Shown here piece by piece: positions 1-7,052 of a DNA stretch of 12,217 nucleotides. Source of the stretch: Acidobacteriaceae bacterium (GTDB lineage: Bacteria; Acidobacteriota; Terriglobia; Terriglobales; Acidobacteriaceae); assembly GCA_003167305.1 (NCBI GenBank), contig PMTP01000024.1, forward strand, positions 18,362-30,578, in the 5' to 3' direction. Position 1 is the first letter of the stretch. Every line of letters starts with the position of its first letter. The notes under the pieces are model-generated. The model saw only the letters and a program-made list of their open reading frames with translations. It ran no database searches and was not told where the DNA came from. A program made the position numbers and the translations under genes.

Positions 1-1553
1 AGCATGAGTTTTGTGCGAGTGACACGGCGTTCGGAAAGCGCTTGGTTGTACTCGACTGATCCGCGCAAATCCGCATGTCCGGCCAGGGTAAGGTAGGCAT
101 CCGGTTTTAATTCCAGGTACCTCTTGAAGTCCTTCGCGAGGGTAACCAGAGTTCCCTCCTGGCTGGCCAACAGACCGCCATTGGGATTTTGGATCGTGGG
201 CACATCGGTCTGGAAAAATAAGCTGTGCAGCGCCAGGCGAGCCTCGAGTTGGACTATCTCTTGGACTACCTCCGGGGAGGGGCCCGGGGCTGCCAACAGA
301 GGAATCGGGGCCGTGATGGTGACGCTGGTGTTGGCGGTTGCCGTCTGGTTCTTGTCATCTGACACATTGCAGGTGATCGCCACTACGCCGGCCGGCGCAC
401 CGGCCGAAGAGAAGGCCGCAGTCGAGCCGCTGCCGCTGATGGAGCCGGCCGCTGCCGTGTAGCTGTAGGTCAAGGGTCGATTCTGCGGGCTCACGCCGCT
501 GGCGGTCACCATACTATCCTCGCCCAACTTGATGGTGCTGGGGCTGGCCGAGCAGCTGATCGTCGGCGGCTCAAAGGCCTTCACCGTGAAGCTGGCCGTT
601 GCGGCGGCAGATTCCCACGGCTGGAGGCCTTCCTTGCCGGCCCTGCCTTCCTTCACTCCACAATTCACCGTATAGGCGCCGGCCACCAGCGTACCAGTGG
701 CTGCCGAGTCCAACGAAGCCGTCGTTCCGTTGCCCTTCAAGCCCGGCACTCCCGTCCAGAAATAAACCGCATGCAGCCTGGGATCCAGGTTGCTGGCCAT
801 CGCGGTCAGGGTAACCGGGTCGCCGGGGAAGATCAAAGCCGGACTGGCCGAGCACGCCAGCGTCAACTGCGGAGGCGCGGGATTACCTCCAAAGCGGAAG
901 ACAAGTCCGGCAGAAAGACGCATGTCGTTCTGCGACGCTGTCATTCCGGTGGAGTAATCCTGGAACCTGGTCATCAGGTACTCGGCTTGAATGATGCGAA
1001 TGGCTAAATGGCGGTGGACCCTGACGTCCAGTCCGCCGCCGCCGGTCCAGGCAAACGCGTTCTGAGTGGGGAGGAGCGTGCAGTTCAACGTACAACCGGA
1101 GAGTGTGATCTCGCTGGCGTGGACGCCGCCAAATAGAGCCTGGACAAAGGGAGTGACCCTGTCGTGCCGGAAGGACAGGCGCGGACCGAAGAGATAGCTG
1201 ATGACACCCCCGTCTGCGTCGTGCACGGTGAACGTAGCCCCGGAAGCGCCCTGGAAGCGGATCTCCGAGTTCGTGTAGTCGCCAACGTCGGCAACAATCC
1301 CCCAATGGCGGTTCAGGTTGTACGCGATGGACGCGCTGCCGCCATTGAGCCATACCAGCCTGTTTCCGTCCGCCAGTTTCGGCACAGCCTGCAGATACGA
1401 GTAGCCCACGAACAATTCCGCCTTGGGAGTGTCCATGTTCACGCTGCTCGAATTCTGCGTGGCCACCGGCGCGACTTGCGCGCGGAGGTTGAAGGCAGGC
1501 ATTAGAAAAATTGCAAATGCCGCTGTGGCAATCATCCTTGGACTCGATCTCAT
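1..1553 (-). CDS. OmpA-family outer membrane protein with N-terminal beta-barrel and two Ig-like domains (partial, 3' end off the window)
   Basis: An uninterrupted frame of 517 codons runs from ATG at 1553 to the left edge with no stop. The start has AGGAG six bases upstream. Residues 1-25 look like a signal peptide (basic start, hydrophobic core, ending NLRAQ). Residues about 43-222 resemble an eight-strand OmpA-type barrel: FVGYSYL near the start, alternating Gly/aromatic strands, and a last strand LSAGLVFRFG. Two Ig-like modules follow at about 228-325 and 329-415, each opening with CSASP. A short linker leads into an OmpA C-terminal peptidoglycan-binding domain from about 440. There GHADLRGS and YNQALSERR hold the Asp and the N-x2-LS-x2-R motif that bind diaminopimelate in this family. 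The domain is cut by the window edge, probably lacking only a few dozen residues. The likely role is an outer-membrane anchor to the cell wall; whether the barrel is a pore is unknown. The fold assignments are by eye. Confidence 0.88.
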   Translation of the reverse strand, partial: MRSSPRMIATAAFAIFLMPAFNLRAQVAPVATQNSSSVNMDTPKAELFVGYSYLQAVPKLADGNRLVWLNGGSASIAYNLNRHWGIVADVGDYTNSEIRFQGASGATFTVHDADGGVISYLFGPRLSFRHDRVTPFVQALFGGVHASEITLSGCTLNCTLLPTQNAFAWTGGGGLDVRVHRHLAIRIIQAEYLMTRFQDYSTGMTASQNDMRLSAGLVFRFGGNPAPPQLTLACSASPALIFPGDPVTLTAMASNLDPRLHAVYFWTGVPGLKGNGTTASLDSAATGTLVAGAYTVNCGVKEGRAGKEGLQPWESAAATASFTVKAFEPPTISCSASPSTIKLGEDSMVTASGVSPQNRPLTYSYTAAAGSISGSGSTAAFSSAGAPAGVVAITCNVSDDKNQTATANTSVTITAPIPLLAAPGPSPEVVQEIVQLEARLALHSLFFQTDVPTIQNPNGGLLASQEGTLVTLAKDFKRYLELKPDAYLTLAGHADLRGSVEYNQALSERRVTRTKLM

Positions 1554-1594
1554 TGTTGTCTCCTGAACTGCGCGTCGCATCATCAACAATCCCA

Positions 1595-1614
1595 GTGCCG
1601 GCTTAACTCGGCAC
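1595..1614. promoter_or_regulatory. Inverted repeat upstream of the OmpA-like gene
   Basis: GTGCCG and CGGCAC form perfect six-base arms around an eight-base spacer, 42 to 61 bases upstream of the OmpA-like start codon. It could be an operator or a leader hairpin. No convincing -35/-10 pair was found nearby; CATACT near 1630 is the best -10 candidate, with no good partner. Confidence 0.25.
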
Positions 1615-1652
1615 GAATAGAGTATGCAAAAGACCGCATCCCCTGAAAGCTA

Positions 1653-1680
1653 GCTGAGACCGCCCTGGAGCGGTCTCAGC
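1653..1680 (-). terminator. Hairpin after the ice-binding lipoprotein gene
   Basis: An 11-bp perfect stem (GCTGAGACCGC with GCGGTCTCAGC) closes a six-base loop, and begins six bases past the TAA of the ice-binding gene on the minus strand. The tail that follows (TAGCTTTCAGG) has only a short U run, so termination may be partial. The position just after the stop codon supports a terminator over an operator. It separates the lipoprotein gene from the OmpA-like gene downstream. Confidence 0.6.
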
Positions 1681-1686
1681 ATGGCA

Positions 1687-4503
1687 TTACGGCAGGTTAA
1701 TGACGGTGTTCACCAGTGTGGTTGAAGCATCCAAGGCGATCACTCTGCCGATGATTGTAGTGACCGCGGCAACTCCAGGACTCGAAACCGTGATTCCCGG
1801 TTGGGAGATGATGGTTCCGACCATCGTCCCGCCACCACCGTAGTTGATGACCGCGCCGGGGAGTCCACCGACTGCCCAGTAGACGTTGGCGGCATTGGCG
1901 CCGCCGATCAGGATCACACTTTCAGACGATGTCGGTGTGCCTACGGTGAGAGAGGATCCGATCTGGAAGATCCAGTATGCATTGGGATCGCCCTGGGCAT
2001 CGAGAGTCAGAGGTCCCAGTGTTATACCTACCGAGCTTGCGTTTGTGTAAACGCCAGGGTAGATGGTCGTATTGCCTATCTCCGCTGCCAGAACGCCGTC
2101 CGAGGGAAGGCCTTGAAGAGTGGTATAGGCGGTTCGAGCTTCCAACGCAGCTTCGGTAGCGATGGCCATCGTAGCAGCGGTTCCTTCGTCGGGGCAATTA
2201 ACGGTAGGAGGCGGCGGAGCGGTGTCAATGACTCCATTCACCTGCCCTACATCGAGCGGGTCTTCCGTATATGTGCATGGCCATACGGCGCCAACAATCG
2301 GAAGGCTGGTATCGTGGAATCCGGTCATCGTAGTCGAGGCGCCCGTAGTGCCGATATCTCCATTGACAACCGTGTGGATTCCCTGATTGGTCATTCCGGC
2401 GCCGCCGCCAAAGCCGGCAAACAACGCTATGGTCGGTCCAAGGACGATCGGCGGAGGAGGAGGTGGTGTCGCGGCAGTCGTGAAGGTCCAGGGATTGGGC
2501 GCGCCGGTGTTCGCAAGAGAATTGCCGGTTGCGTCCGTTACTCCGTCGGTCACGGTTACGGTATAGACGGTAGAGGCAGTCAGCGAGGCCGTAGGCGTGA
2601 GAGTGGCAATGGTGTTGGTCGGGTCAAGGGATATCGCTGTCCCTATCGAAGTTAAGCCCTGCGTGAGGTAGTAGGTGGTCGAGATGAAGGTCAGCGGATT
2701 CATCGCCTTGCTGAAGGTTGCGCTGATTGCCTGATTCAAGGGCACGGTTATGGCTGCGTCCGCCGGAACCGTCGAAACCAACACGGGCGGAACGGCGACT
2801 ACTGCGGTCCCAGTTGTAAATGTCCAGACGTAGTTGCTGGCCATTGGAGTGCCTGCCAGGCTCTGAGCGGCGGTTGTGATGGTGGCTGTAAACAGGGTGC
2901 TGGCCGCCAGATTTGCCGTCGGCGTGAACGTCAGCGTATTTCCAACCGCTGCGTAAGCTACCAGGCCGGCCACGGGAGTGGTGACGCCCGATGCCACGTA
3001 TGTCAGTGTAAAGGTTGGCGGGGTGATCGTGGTGATCGTGGCCGGGTTCATCGGCTCGCTGAAGATGGCGCTGACGATCTGATTCAGTGGCACGAGCGTG
3101 GCCGAGTTGAGGGGGATGGTCGTGATCACCGTCGGCGGTATGGCAACTGGGAGGGCTGCGGTGGTGAAGGTCCAGTTGTAGTTATGAGCCAGGGCGTTGT
3201 CGAGTGTATCCGTGGCCCCGGTGGTGATGGTGGCCGTGTATTCGGTGGTGGGCGCCAGGGGGGCGGACGGCGTAAGCGTGGCTACCGAGCCGGCTGGGAC
3301 ATAAGTAACCACTCCTGTTACGGCAGTCCCGCTGATCGTTGCTTTCAGCGTAAAGGTTGCCGCGTCGATGGTCGCCGGGGTCATCGCCACACTAAAGGCC
3401 GCAGTGAGCGCCTGGTTTAAGGGCACGTTCACAGCCCCGTTCACCGGCACGGTTGCGATGACTGTGGGCAGGGCTGGAGCCGGAAGCGTTAAGAAGGTCC
3501 ACACGTATTTGCTGGCCAGCGGAGTGCCCGCCAGATCCGTTGCTCCGGTGGTGATCGTGGCCGTATATAGAGTGTTGAATGCAAGGCTGGCGCCCGGCGT
3601 AAAGGTTGCAACGGCGCCCGCGCAACCGATTGTTCCGGGGACTTGGGTCACTCCAGGGCCAGTGACGGTAAACGCCGCCACAGGAAACGCCGCGCAGTTC
3701 ATCGCCTCATTGAAGGTCGCGCTGAGAACCTGGCCGACAGGCACAAGTGTGGCTGTGTTCACCGGCACCGTGGCTATCACCGCGGGCGCCGGGGTAATCG
3801 TTGTGAATGTCCAAACATTGTTGACAGCCAGCGGTGTGCCTGCCAGATCCGTGGCTCCAGTAGTGATCGTGGCTGTGTAGGCGGTACTGTAAGCGAGACT
3901 GGCCGTGGGCGTAAACGTCGCAACCAAGCCACTGTACGTGACGGTGCCGGCTATGGCAACCACTCCCTTCGTCGTTTGCAGCGTGAAGGTTGTCGCGCTG
4001 ATCGAGGCGGGGGTCATCGCCTCATTGAAGGTCGCGGTCAACACCTGGCCAACGGGCACATTTACGGCTCCAGCCGCAGGGACCGTCGCCACGACTGTCG
4101 GCGCCGGGGCAATCGTGGAAAAACTCCACACGTAGTTGCCAATCAATGCCTCGCCGCCGGGGGTCGCAGCCCCGGTGGTGATCGTCGCCGTGTAGGTAGT
4201 GTCGAATGCGAGGGCGGAGCCCGGCGTAAACGTCGCAGTTACACCGCTATACGTCACGGCTCCAGCCACGGCAACGCCATTCGGGGCGGCGACCGTGAAG
4301 GATGTGCCGGTGATCGAGGCCGGGTTCATCGCCTCGCTGAAGGTGGCGGTAATTGCCGTATTGACGGCAACACTTGCAGCGCCCTGAGCGGGAGTCACCG
4401 AGACCACGCTGGGAATGGTTACCGTTTCCTGGCCGCAACCGGCCACAAAGGCGACCAGCAGAGCCGTCAGTAAGCACACGAAACCAAGCCTGAAATTACG
4501 CAT
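1687..4503 (-). CDS. Ice-binding-like (DUF3494) lipoprotein with six Ig-like Big_5 repeats
   Basis: This 938-residue protein begins with a lipoprotein signal: MRNFRLGFVCLL, then lipobox VAGC with the lipid-anchored Cys at 23. ATG at 4503 is chosen because AGAGG lies about seven bases upstream and the signal peptide starts there; an in-frame extension to 4545 adds 14 unlikely residues. Six tandem Ig-like repeats of the Big_5 (SbsA-type) family occupy about 32-130, 136-235, 241-339, 346-449, 457-564 and 573-677. Each opens with V-x-T-x-P and has (T/S)A-x-F-(S/N)-x-x-M near its middle and (W)-(T/S)-F-x-T at its end. After a proline run (680-685), residues about 688-936 match the DUF3494 ice-binding domain: NGDIGTTGAS, PGVYTNASS, LTLDAQGDPNAYWIFQIGSSL and ANVYWAVGG. 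DUF3494 proteins form a beta-solenoid that can bind ice; other members act as surface adhesins. Cys743 and Cys770 lie in a loop of that domain and could form a disulfide. The Ig repeats probably hold it away from the membrane. Ice binding itself is inferred. Confidence 0.9.
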   Translation of the reverse strand: MRNFRLGFVCLLTALLVAFVAGCGQETVTIPSVVSVTPAQGAASVAVNTAITATFSEAMNPASITGTSFTVAAPNGVAVAGAVTYSGVTATFTPGSALAFDTTYTATITTGAATPGGEALIGNYVWSFSTIAPAPTVVATVPAAGAVNVPVGQVLTATFNEAMTPASISATTFTLQTTKGVVAIAGTVTYSGLVATFTPTASLAYSTAYTATITTGATDLAGTPLAVNNVWTFTTITPAPAVIATVPVNTATLVPVGQVLSATFNEAMNCAAFPVAAFTVTGPGVTQVPGTIGCAGAVATFTPGASLAFNTLYTATITTGATDLAGTPLASKYVWTFLTLPAPALPTVIATVPVNGAVNVPLNQALTAAFSVAMTPATIDAATFTLKATISGTAVTGVVTYVPAGSVATLTPSAPLAPTTEYTATITTGATDTLDNALAHNYNWTFTTAALPVAIPPTVITTIPLNSATLVPLNQIVSAIFSEPMNPATITTITPPTFTLTYVASGVTTPVAGLVAYAAVGNTLTFTPTANLAASTLFTATITTAAQSLAGTPMASNYVWTFTTGTAVVAVPPVLVSTVPADAAITVPLNQAISATFSKAMNPLTFISTTYYLTQGLTSIGTAISLDPTNTIATLTPTASLTASTVYTVTVTDGVTDATGNSLANTGAPNPWTFTTAATPPPPPPIVLGPTIALFAGFGGGAGMTNQGIHTVVNGDIGTTGASTTMTGFHDTSLPIVGAVWPCTYTEDPLDVGQVNGVIDTAPPPPTVNCPDEGTAATMAIATEAALEARTAYTTLQGLPSDGVLAAEIGNTTIYPGVYTNASSVGITLGPLTLDAQGDPNAYWIFQIGSSLTVGTPTSSESVILIGGANAANVYWAVGGLPGAVINYGGGGTMVGTIISQPGITVSSPGVAAVTTIIGRVIALDASTTLVNTVINLP

Positions 4504-4859
4504 TTGTATCCTCTCGTCCACCTGTGGTGGCGTGGTGCCCAGCACTTGTCATCTGGCCGGCTCGGGTGAGCATACCGATACAGTATGACTCTCAGAAAAT
4601 AACAAGCGGCAAAATGGGAGGTCTGTGCAATTTCGCTCATCATTACTAAAGTTCGAGTAGCAAAGATTTCACGTTTTGTGAGCAGAATTGACCACTATCT
4701 ATCGATAGAACTGTGCGGTGCGGCCATAAACCGCCATCCAAGTCAGAGCAAAATCTGAGCAAAAGACGGGGCGTTTCAGATATCGATTACAACTTCGGCT
4801 GTAGCGGCCGAGACATCGTCGAAGCGCCGGTCCATCTTGGTGGATGCAGCCTTCAAACG
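4504..4859. other. Intergenic spacer upstream of the ice-binding gene
   Basis: No convincing gene was found in this spacer. It is more AT-rich than the flanks and must hold the promoter of the ice-binding gene, which reads leftwards. Two dyads stand out. One is a perfect 12-bp palindrome, TCTATCGATAGA, at 4698-4709. The other has five-base arms, CATAC and GTATG, at 4571-4587, about 70 bases upstream of the start codon. Either could be an operator. No -35/-10 pair with acceptable spacing was found. Confidence 0.4.
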
Positions 4860-4896
4860 AAAAACCCTCATGCAGTGAATACGCATGAGGGTTTTT
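4860..4896. terminator. Strong bidirectional intrinsic terminator after clpX
   Basis: A 14-bp perfect stem, AAAAACCCTCATGC with GCATGAGGGTTTTT, closes a nine-base loop and lies 25 bases past the clpX stop codon. Read on the minus strand it is a GC stem followed by five Ts, a textbook rho-independent terminator for the tig-clpP-clpX operon. Read on the plus strand it also ends in five Ts, so it would stop transcription from either side. Confidence 0.9.
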
Positions 4897-4921
4897 AGCT
4901 GCAATTCCGAATAAGCGGTAA

Positions 4922-6208
4922 TTATCCCGCCTTTTCCAGCAGGCACAGCGAGAGATCGCGGCGCTCGACCATGTCCCTGGTGATTTCGATGTCGCGGACT
5001 CTCTTGTTGTTGGGCAGGTGGAACATCAGGTCGAGCATCAGTTCTTCGAGGATCATGCGCAATCCGCGCGCGCCCACCTTGCGGGCCAGAGCCTCGCGGG
5101 CTACCGCGCCGATGGCCTCCACGGTGAAGTGCAGGCGGACGTTCTCGAACTCGAACATTCTCTGATACTGCTTGAGGATGGCGTTGCGCGGCTTGGTCAG
5201 GATCTCGATCAGCGCCGACTCGTCCAGCTCGTCGAGGACGCCCACCACCGGCAGGCGGCCGACAAACTCGGGAATCAGGCCGTACTTGATCAGGTCCTGC
5301 GGCTCGGTCTTGCGCAACAGCTCGGTGTCGCGATGCGAACGGGTGGTGGCGGCATCGGCCTCGGCGTCAATGGCCTTGAAGCCCAGCGCCTTCTTGCCCA
5401 CACGCCGGCCCACCACGCGCTCCAGGCCCACAAACGCTCCGCCGCAGATGAACAGGATGTTGGTGGTGTCCACGGCGGTAAATTCTTGATGCGGGTGCTT
5501 GCGTCCGCCCTGCGGCGGCACGTTGGCCACGGTTCCTTCGAGAATCTTGAGCAGCGCCTGCTGCACGCCCTCGCCGCTGACGTCGCGGGTAATCGACGGG
5601 TTCTCATCCTTGCGGCCGATCTTGTCGATCTCGTCGATGTAGATGATGCCCTGCTGCGCGCGGGTCACGTCGCCCTCGGCGGCTTGCAGCAGCTTGAGGA
5701 TGATATTCTCCACATCCTCGCCGACGTAGCCGGCCTCGGTGAGCGTGGTGGCGTCCACAATAGCGAAGGGCACGTCGAGCATCTTGGCCAGCGTGTGCGC
5801 CAGCAGCGTCTTGCCCGAGCCGGTGGGGCCGATGAGCAGGATGTTCGACTTGGTCAGCTCCACTTCGTTGTTGCGCACCTTGTTCATCTGGATGCGCTTG
5901 TAATGGTTGTAAACGGCCACGGCGAGCTTCTTCTTGGTCTGGTCCTGGCCGATGACAAAGTCGTCGAGGAAGTTCTTGACCTCCTGCGGCTTGGGCAGGT
6001 GGCCGGCGGCGTTGGCCGGATGGGCGGCATCCGCACCGCCGCCGCGGTCGTCCTCGAGGATCGAGTTGCAGACAGCCACGCACTCGTCGCAGATGTAGGC
6101 GCGAGGGTAGTCGCTGGGCGAAGAGATCAGCTTGGCCACGGCGTCCTGTGACTTGTGACAGAACGAGCAGCGCAGCGCTTCTTCCGGTCCCCCGCGCGGT
6201 TTCATCAT
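4922..6208 (-). CDS. clpX: ATP-dependent Clp protease ATP-binding subunit ClpX
   Basis: ClpX is the AAA+ unfoldase that recognises tagged substrates and threads them into ClpP in the cytoplasm. At 428 residues it has the usual length. The N-terminal zinc-binding domain has Cys14, Cys17, Cys40 and Cys43. Walker A is GPTGSGKT (127-134), pore loop 1 is GYVGED (160-165), and Walker B is IIYIDEID (188-195) with catalytic Glu193. The RKH substrate-entry loop is at 236-238, the LGF tripeptide at 275-277 corresponds to the ClpP-docking IGF loop, the Arg finger is in EFVGR (Arg318), and sensor 2 is in GARGLR (379-384). All key residues are present. Start: two Met codons are adjacent. The first (6208) is preceded by GGGAG seven bases upstream and overlaps the stop of a small upstream ORF by ATGA, suggesting translational coupling. 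It is last in the tig-clpP-clpX operon, ahead of a strong terminator. Confidence 0.98.
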   Translation of the reverse strand: MMKPRGGPEEALRCSFCHKSQDAVAKLISSPSDYPRAYICDECVAVCNSILEDDRGGGADAAHPANAAGHLPKPQEVKNFLDDFVIGQDQTKKKLAVAVYNHYKRIQMNKVRNNEVELTKSNILLIGPTGSGKTLLAHTLAKMLDVPFAIVDATTLTEAGYVGEDVENIILKLLQAAEGDVTRAQQGIIYIDEIDKIGRKDENPSITRDVSGEGVQQALLKILEGTVANVPPQGGRKHPHQEFTAVDTTNILFICGGAFVGLERVVGRRVGKKALGFKAIDAEADAATTRSHRDTELLRKTEPQDLIKYGLIPEFVGRLPVVGVLDELDESALIEILTKPRNAILKQYQRMFEFENVRLHFTVEAIGAVAREALARKVGARGLRMILEELMLDLMFHLPNNKRVRDIEITRDMVERRDLSLCLLEKAG

Positions 6209-6333
6209 TGGATGGCTCCCTCTTGGACTACGATAGCGGAGTTAGTTGAGTTAGCGGAGTTAGCCGCATCACCGCGAATATCATCAAGAATCGAGCAGCT
6301 CTGCGATTCATAGGTTTCCAGACGCCGTATCAT
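6205..6333 (-). CDS. Putative 42-residue small protein or leader peptide between clpP and clpX
   Basis: I do not recognise this product. A short frame opens with ATG at 6333, with AAGGAG seven bases upstream, one of the best ribosome binding sites in the window. It ends with TGA at 6207-6205, which overlaps the clpX start as ATGA, a hallmark of translational coupling. The peptide starts [13 protein letters not shown], has an acidic middle (ILDDIRGD), then [13 protein letters not shown] triplets encoded by a 9-bp DNA repeat, and ends VVQEGAIQ. It has no signal peptide, membrane segment or known motif. It could be a small protein, or a leader whose translation opens the clpX ribosome binding site. 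The frame could also be fortuitous, since the repeats have a period divisible by three. The strong site and overlap favour real translation; function is unknown. Confidence 0.5.
   Translation of the reverse strand: MIRRLETYESQSCSILDDIRGDAANSANSTNSAIVVQEGAIQ
6232..6267 (+). repeat. Four tandem 9-bp units (GTTAGCGGA type), left arm
   Basis: On the plus strand the units are GATAGCGGA, GTTAGTTGA, GTTAGCGGA and GTTAGCCGC, end to end. They lie within the small ORF upstream of clpX, where they read as three-codon units on the minus strand. The same unit occurs in opposite orientation at 6379-6414. Confidence 0.8.
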
Positions 6334-6378
6334 CCTGCTGCTCCTTCAAATACCTGGACCATAGTTGAACTGTTGGCC

Positions 6379-6414
6379 TTTGTTAACTCCGCTAACCCCG
6401 CTAACAACGCTAAC
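6379..6414 (-). repeat. Four tandem 9-bp units (GTTAGCGGA type), right arm, inverted
   Basis: On the minus strand the units are GTTAGCGTT, GTTAGCGGG, GTTAGCGGA and GTTAACAAA, starting 11 bases past the clpP stop codon. Aligned to the left arm, about 26 of 33 positions are complementary, with a core of 14 of 15 (6250-6264 with 6382-6396). The clpP-clpX transcript could therefore fold this block back on the left arm. Confidence 0.8.
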
Positions 6415-6425
6415 ATTGCTTGCTT

Positions 6426-7016
6426 CTACGTTCTCGGCCGGTCGATGATCTCATCGACGATGCCGTATTCCTTGGCCTGTTGCGCGTTCATGATGAAATC
6501 CCGCTCCACATCCCGTTCGATGCGATCCAGCGGCTGATCGGTATGCTTGGCGATCAGATTATTGGTAATCTCGCGGATGCGGAGAATCTCGCGCGCATGA
6601 ATGTCGATGTCGGTGGCCTGTCCGCTCAAGCCCCCCATCGACGGCTGATGAATGAGAATGCGCGAGTTGGGCAGGGCAAAGCGCTTGCCCTTGGCCCCCG
6701 CCAGCAGCAAGAAGGCTCCCATGCTGGCCGCTTGGCCGATGCAGATGGTCTCCACCTTGTTCTTGATGAACTGCATGGTGTCATAAATGGCAAGGCCGGC
6801 GGTGATGGAGCCGCCCGGAGAGTTGATGTACAGATGCACATCCTTCTCCGGGTCTTCGCCGGAGAGAAAGAGCAACTGCGCCACGACGAGATTGGCGATC
6901 TGGTCGTCGATGGGCGTACCCAGGAAGATGATGTTGTCGCGCAGCAGACGGGAGTAGATGTCGTAGGCGCGCTCGCCCCGGCTCGTCTGCTCAACCACCA
7001 TGGGAACCAATGCCAT
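6426..7016 (-). CDS. clpP: ATP-dependent Clp protease proteolytic subunit ClpP
   Basis: ClpP is the serine peptidase that forms the double heptameric degradation chamber with ClpX. The 196-residue protein is standard length. It opens [20 protein letters not shown], a typical short propeptide plus axial-loop start. The catalytic triad is visible: Ser98 in [10 protein letters not shown], His123 in RILIHQP and Asp173 in VERDFI. The oxyanion-region SPGGS (66-70) is present. ATG at 7016 is chosen because it gives the conserved N-terminus, with an AGAAGG-type ribosome binding site just upstream. The tig stop is 36 bases upstream, so the two are almost certainly cotranscribed. The downstream spacer to clpX is unusual (repeats and a small ORF). 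Confidence 0.98.
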   Translation of the reverse strand: MALVPMVVEQTSRGERAYDIYSRLLRDNIIFLGTPIDDQIANLVVAQLLFLSGEDPEKDVHLYINSPGGSITAGLAIYDTMQFIKNKVETICIGQAASMGAFLLLAGAKGKRFALPNSRILIHQPSMGGLSGQATDIDIHAREILRIREITNNLIAKHTDQPLDRIERDVERDFIMNAQQAKEYGIVDEIIDRPRT

Positions 7017-7052
7017 GAAACCTTCTTCTCGATCTTGCTTCGTTGTGCCGCC

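Noticed and set aside
3643..4473. Long plus-strand frames across the ice-binding gene
   Set aside because: They arise from the repetitive Thr/Ala/Val codons of the Ig repeats read backwards. The translations are Arg/Gly-rich and featureless.
4713..4898. A 61-codon plus-strand frame ending in the clpX terminator
   Set aside because: It starts on a GTG without a ribosome binding site and runs into the terminator stem; the translation has no recognisable pattern.
5018..6151. A 377-codon open frame on the plus strand opposite clpX
   Set aside because: It is the antisense mirror of clpX, whose GC-rich codons leave the opposite frame free of stops. Its Leu/Val/Ala/His-rich translation has no recognisable domain, and no ribosome binding site is evident.
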